Origin: CAISKJ01 sp046351555
GTDB taxonomy: Bacteria > Myxococcota_A > Polyangia > Polyangiales > Ga0077539
DNA length: 64,000 bases
Assembly: GCA_046351555.1 (NCBI GenBank)
Contig: JAXLYI010000042.1
Coordinates: 1 to 64,000, forward strand
Reading direction: 5' to 3'
The translations under genes were made by a program, and so were the position numbers. How positions within the stretch are numbered: position 1 is the first letter of the stretch; each line of letters opens with the position of its first letter. The notes below the pieces were generated by a model. It saw only the letters and a program-made list of their open reading frames with translations, had not been told where the DNA came from and ran no database searches. Shown here piece after piece: positions 62,308-64,000 of the stretch.

Positions 62308-62313
62308 ACCCTA
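62308..62313 (-). promoter_or_regulatory. -10-like box (GTGTAGGGT) before the propeller gene
   Basis: On the minus strand TAGGGT, in GTGTAGGGT, ends 9 nt before GTG 62298; no Shine-Dalgarno is visible. It is identical to the box before the NIF3-family gene. Confidence 0.4.
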
Positions 62314-62386
62314 CACCACCGCGCGCCCTCCGCGCGTCCCACCCTTCCCCCCGACGGCCCTCCGGGGGTAGAACACGCCCTCCCGC

Positions 62387-63799
62387 ATGAGCCGCCGCAC
62401 GAAGATCGTCTGCACCATCGGCCCCGCGTCCAACAGCCCCGAGGGGATCGACCACCTCATCACCGCGGGGATGGACGTCGCCCGCCTCAACTTCTCCCAC
62501 GGCAGCCACGACGACCACGCGCGCGCCATCGGGTACATCCGCGAGGCCAGCGCGCGGCACCGCAAGGCCGTCGCGATCCTCGGCGACCTCTGCGGCCCGA
62601 AGATCCGCGTCGGCAAGCTCGACGGGCCCGCGCGCGACATCGCCGAGGGCGACGCCTTCGTCGTGGTGGCCGGCGAGACGGGCGGCCCCGGCGAGGTCCC
62701 CATCCGCTACGCCACGCTCGCGAGCGACCTCGTCGTCGGCGACCAGATCCACATGGACGACGCGCGCATCAGCCTGCGCGTCACCGCGATCGAGGGCGAG
62801 CGGCTCCACGTCGTGGTCGAGGAGGGCGGGCACCTGCGCAACAACGTCGGCGTCCACCTCCCGTCGGGCAACCTCCGCTTCGAAGCGCTCACCGACAAGG
62901 ACAAGCAAGACCTGATGTTCGGCCTCACCGCCGGCATCGACTACGTCGCCGTGTCCTTCGTCCGCCGCGTCGACGACGTGAAGCTGGTGCGAGAAATCTG
63001 CGACGCCTGGGGCCGCTCGCTCCCCATCTGCTCGAAGATCGAGACCCCGCAGGCCATCGATGATCTCGACGCCATCGTCGAGGCCTCCGACGCCGTGATG
63101 GTGGCGCGCGGCGACCTGGGCGTGGAGTTCCCGCCCGAGCAGGTGCCGGTGCTGCAGCGGAAGGTGCTGGCGAGCGCGGCGGCGCACCGGCGGCCGGCGA
63201 TCGTCGCGACCGAGATGCTCCACTCGATGATCCACGCGACGCGCCCGACGCGCGCCGAGGCGAGCGACGTCGCCACCGCCATCTTCGAAGGGGCCGACGC
63301 CACGATGCTCTCGGGCGAGACCGCCTCCGGCGACCACCCCGCCCTCGCCGTTCGCATGATGGCGCGGATCATCAACGCCGCCGAAGGTTCGCCCTACTGG
63401 TCGCCGCGCACGCCGCCGCCGCAGGACCCGCCGGTTCCCTTCCCCGAGGCCCTCGCGCGGACGGCGGTCTCGACGGCGCGGGACGTCGGCGCAAGACTCA
63501 TCGCGTGTTTCACCCAGAGCGGCGACGCCGCGCGGCTCATCTCGAAGGAGCGCCCCACCGTCCCCGTGGTGGCCTTCTCGCCGAGCGAGGGGATCCGCCG
63601 TCGCGCGGCGCTCTACTGGGGCGTGACCCCGCGCGTGATGAGCCCCATCCGCGAGGTCGACGAGATGGTGGAGGCGGTGCAGGGCCACCTGCTCGGCGCC
63701 GGCCTCGTCTCGCCGGGCGACCGCGTCGTGCTGATGTACGGCTCGCCCATCGCCGTGAAGGGGCGGACCAACACGATCCGCGTCCACCAGATCCACTGA
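62387..63799 (+). CDS. pyk: Pyruvate kinase
   Basis: A 470-residue glycolytic enzyme converting PEP + ADP to pyruvate + ATP. It shows KIVCTIGPASNSPEGID, the substrate-site MDVARLNFSHG, ILGDLCGPKIRVG, SKIETPQAIDDLD with the catalytic Lys, VMVARGDLGVEFPPEQVPVLQ and ATMLSGETASGDHP, with the C-terminal allosteric domain complete (ACFTQSGDAARLISKERP). TAGAAC lies 12 nt upstream of the ATG. Confidence 0.96.
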   Translation: MSRRTKIVCTIGPASNSPEGIDHLITAGMDVARLNFSHGSHDDHARAIGYIREASARHRKAVAILGDLCGPKIRVGKLDGPARDIAEGDAFVVVAGETGGPGEVPIRYATLASDLVVGDQIHMDDARISLRVTAIEGERLHVVVEEGGHLRNNVGVHLPSGNLRFEALTDKDKQDLMFGLTAGIDYVAVSFVRRVDDVKLVREICDAWGRSLPICSKIETPQAIDDLDAIVEASDAVMVARGDLGVEFPPEQVPVLQRKVLASAAAHRRPAIVATEMLHSMIHATRPTRAEASDVATAIFEGADATMLSGETASGDHPALAVRMMARIINAAEGSPYWSPRTPPPQDPPVPFPEALARTAVSTARDVGARLIACFTQSGDAARLISKERPTVPVVAFSPSEGIRRRAALYWGVTPRVMSPIREVDEMVEAVQGHLLGAGLVSPGDRVVLMYGSPIAVKGRTNTIRVHQIH

Positions 63800-63824
63800 C
63801 GGACGCACCGCATGGGAGCGCGCC

Positions 63825-64000
63825 ATGGCACACGTGAAGATCTACACCGTCGACTACTGCCCCTACTGCTTCCGCGCGAAGGAGCTGCTCGAACGCAAGG
63901 GGGTGGCCTTCGAGGAGGTGGACGTGACGAGCGACCCGAAGACCCGCGCGTGGCTCGTGACGGCGACGGGGCGACGCACCGTCCCGCAGACCTTCATCGA
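63825..64000 (+). CDS. grxC: Glutaredoxin, 5' part (runs off the window)
   Basis: 58 codons are visible from ATG 63825. The reading begins MAHVKIYTVDYCPYCFRAKE with the redox motif CPYC (residues 12-15) and later has RRTVPQTFI, the cis-Pro TVP region. This is the thiol-disulfide oxidoreductase GrxC class. It follows pyk by 25 nt. The 3' end is outside the window. Confidence 0.92.
   Translation, partial: MAHVKIYTVDYCPYCFRAKELLERKGVAFEEVDVTSDPKTRAWLVTATGRRTVPQTFI

Overview
This window is very rich in G+C and densely coded. It looks like chromosomal DNA of a large-genome myxobacterium (Myxococcota). The lipoprotein and sorting-signal repertoire points there: MopE-type cysteine repeats, an IgGFc-binding-like protein, thrombospondin type 3 repeats, C-terminal MYXO-CTERM-like anchors, AgmX/TonB-type output domains and two eukaryote-like Ser/Thr kinases. 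The order Polyangiales (for example a Sandaracinus relative) is my guess; the sequence shown does not prove it. About 49 protein genes can be supported. I saw no rRNA, tRNA, CRISPR array, transposase or phage gene.

Layout. 1-301: a tandem repeat and one copy of a dispersed hairpin repeat. 302-3909: a minus-strand tellurium-resistance-type cluster (TerD, a TerD-TerA fusion, and a TerD-trypsin-like protease fusion). 4096-9052: a lone N-terminal half of a glycogen synthase, an orphan, a secreted FAM20-like kinase, a metzincin-type lipoprotein and a Bcp-type peroxiredoxin lipoprotein. 9109-14149: an old-yellow-enzyme family oxidoreductase, a TonB-like lipoprotein, a PD-(D/E)XK-like protein, a methyltransferase and a MATE exporter. 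14237-18165: an envelope operon (OmpA-type lipoprotein, CpoB-like TPR lipoprotein, Ser/Thr kinase with PEGA domain, triple-LysM protein). 18196-22561: NAD-glutamate dehydrogenase and small secreted proteins. 22572-31638: a pentaheme cytochrome with MYXO-CTERM, two propeller/heme lipoproteins and two MopE-like lipoproteins. 31648-39576: a DUF4139 protein with an embedded AgmX domain, a NIF3-family protein, a kinase fused to a cNMP-binding-like domain, an IgGFc-binding-like protein and RsmB. 39734-46110: GST, a three-gene glycan module, a type IV pilin, a TolC-like protein and a lipoprotein. 46323-53822: a giant TSP3-repeat protein, methionine aminopeptidase, a VOC protein, a LEA14-like lipoprotein and a putative cysteine peptidase. 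53814-59725: a eukaryotic-type poly(ADP-ribose) glycohydrolase, a long coiled-coil protein and pyruvate phosphate dikinase. 59726-60395: a gene-free, repeat-rich stretch with a perfect 97-bp inverted repeat. 60396-64000: a second PD-(D/E)XK-like protein, a beta-propeller protein, pyruvate kinase and the start of a glutaredoxin gene.

The most interesting items are two proteins that look like eukaryotic enzymes of protein modification: a secreted FAM20/Four-jointed-type kinase at 5489-6790 and a canonical PARG at 53814-55064. Next come the TerD-protease fusion and the dispersed hairpin repeat. Start codons here are often preceded at 5-12 nt by a TAGNNT/TACNNT box rather than a Shine-Dalgarno sequence, which suggests that leaderless transcripts are common.
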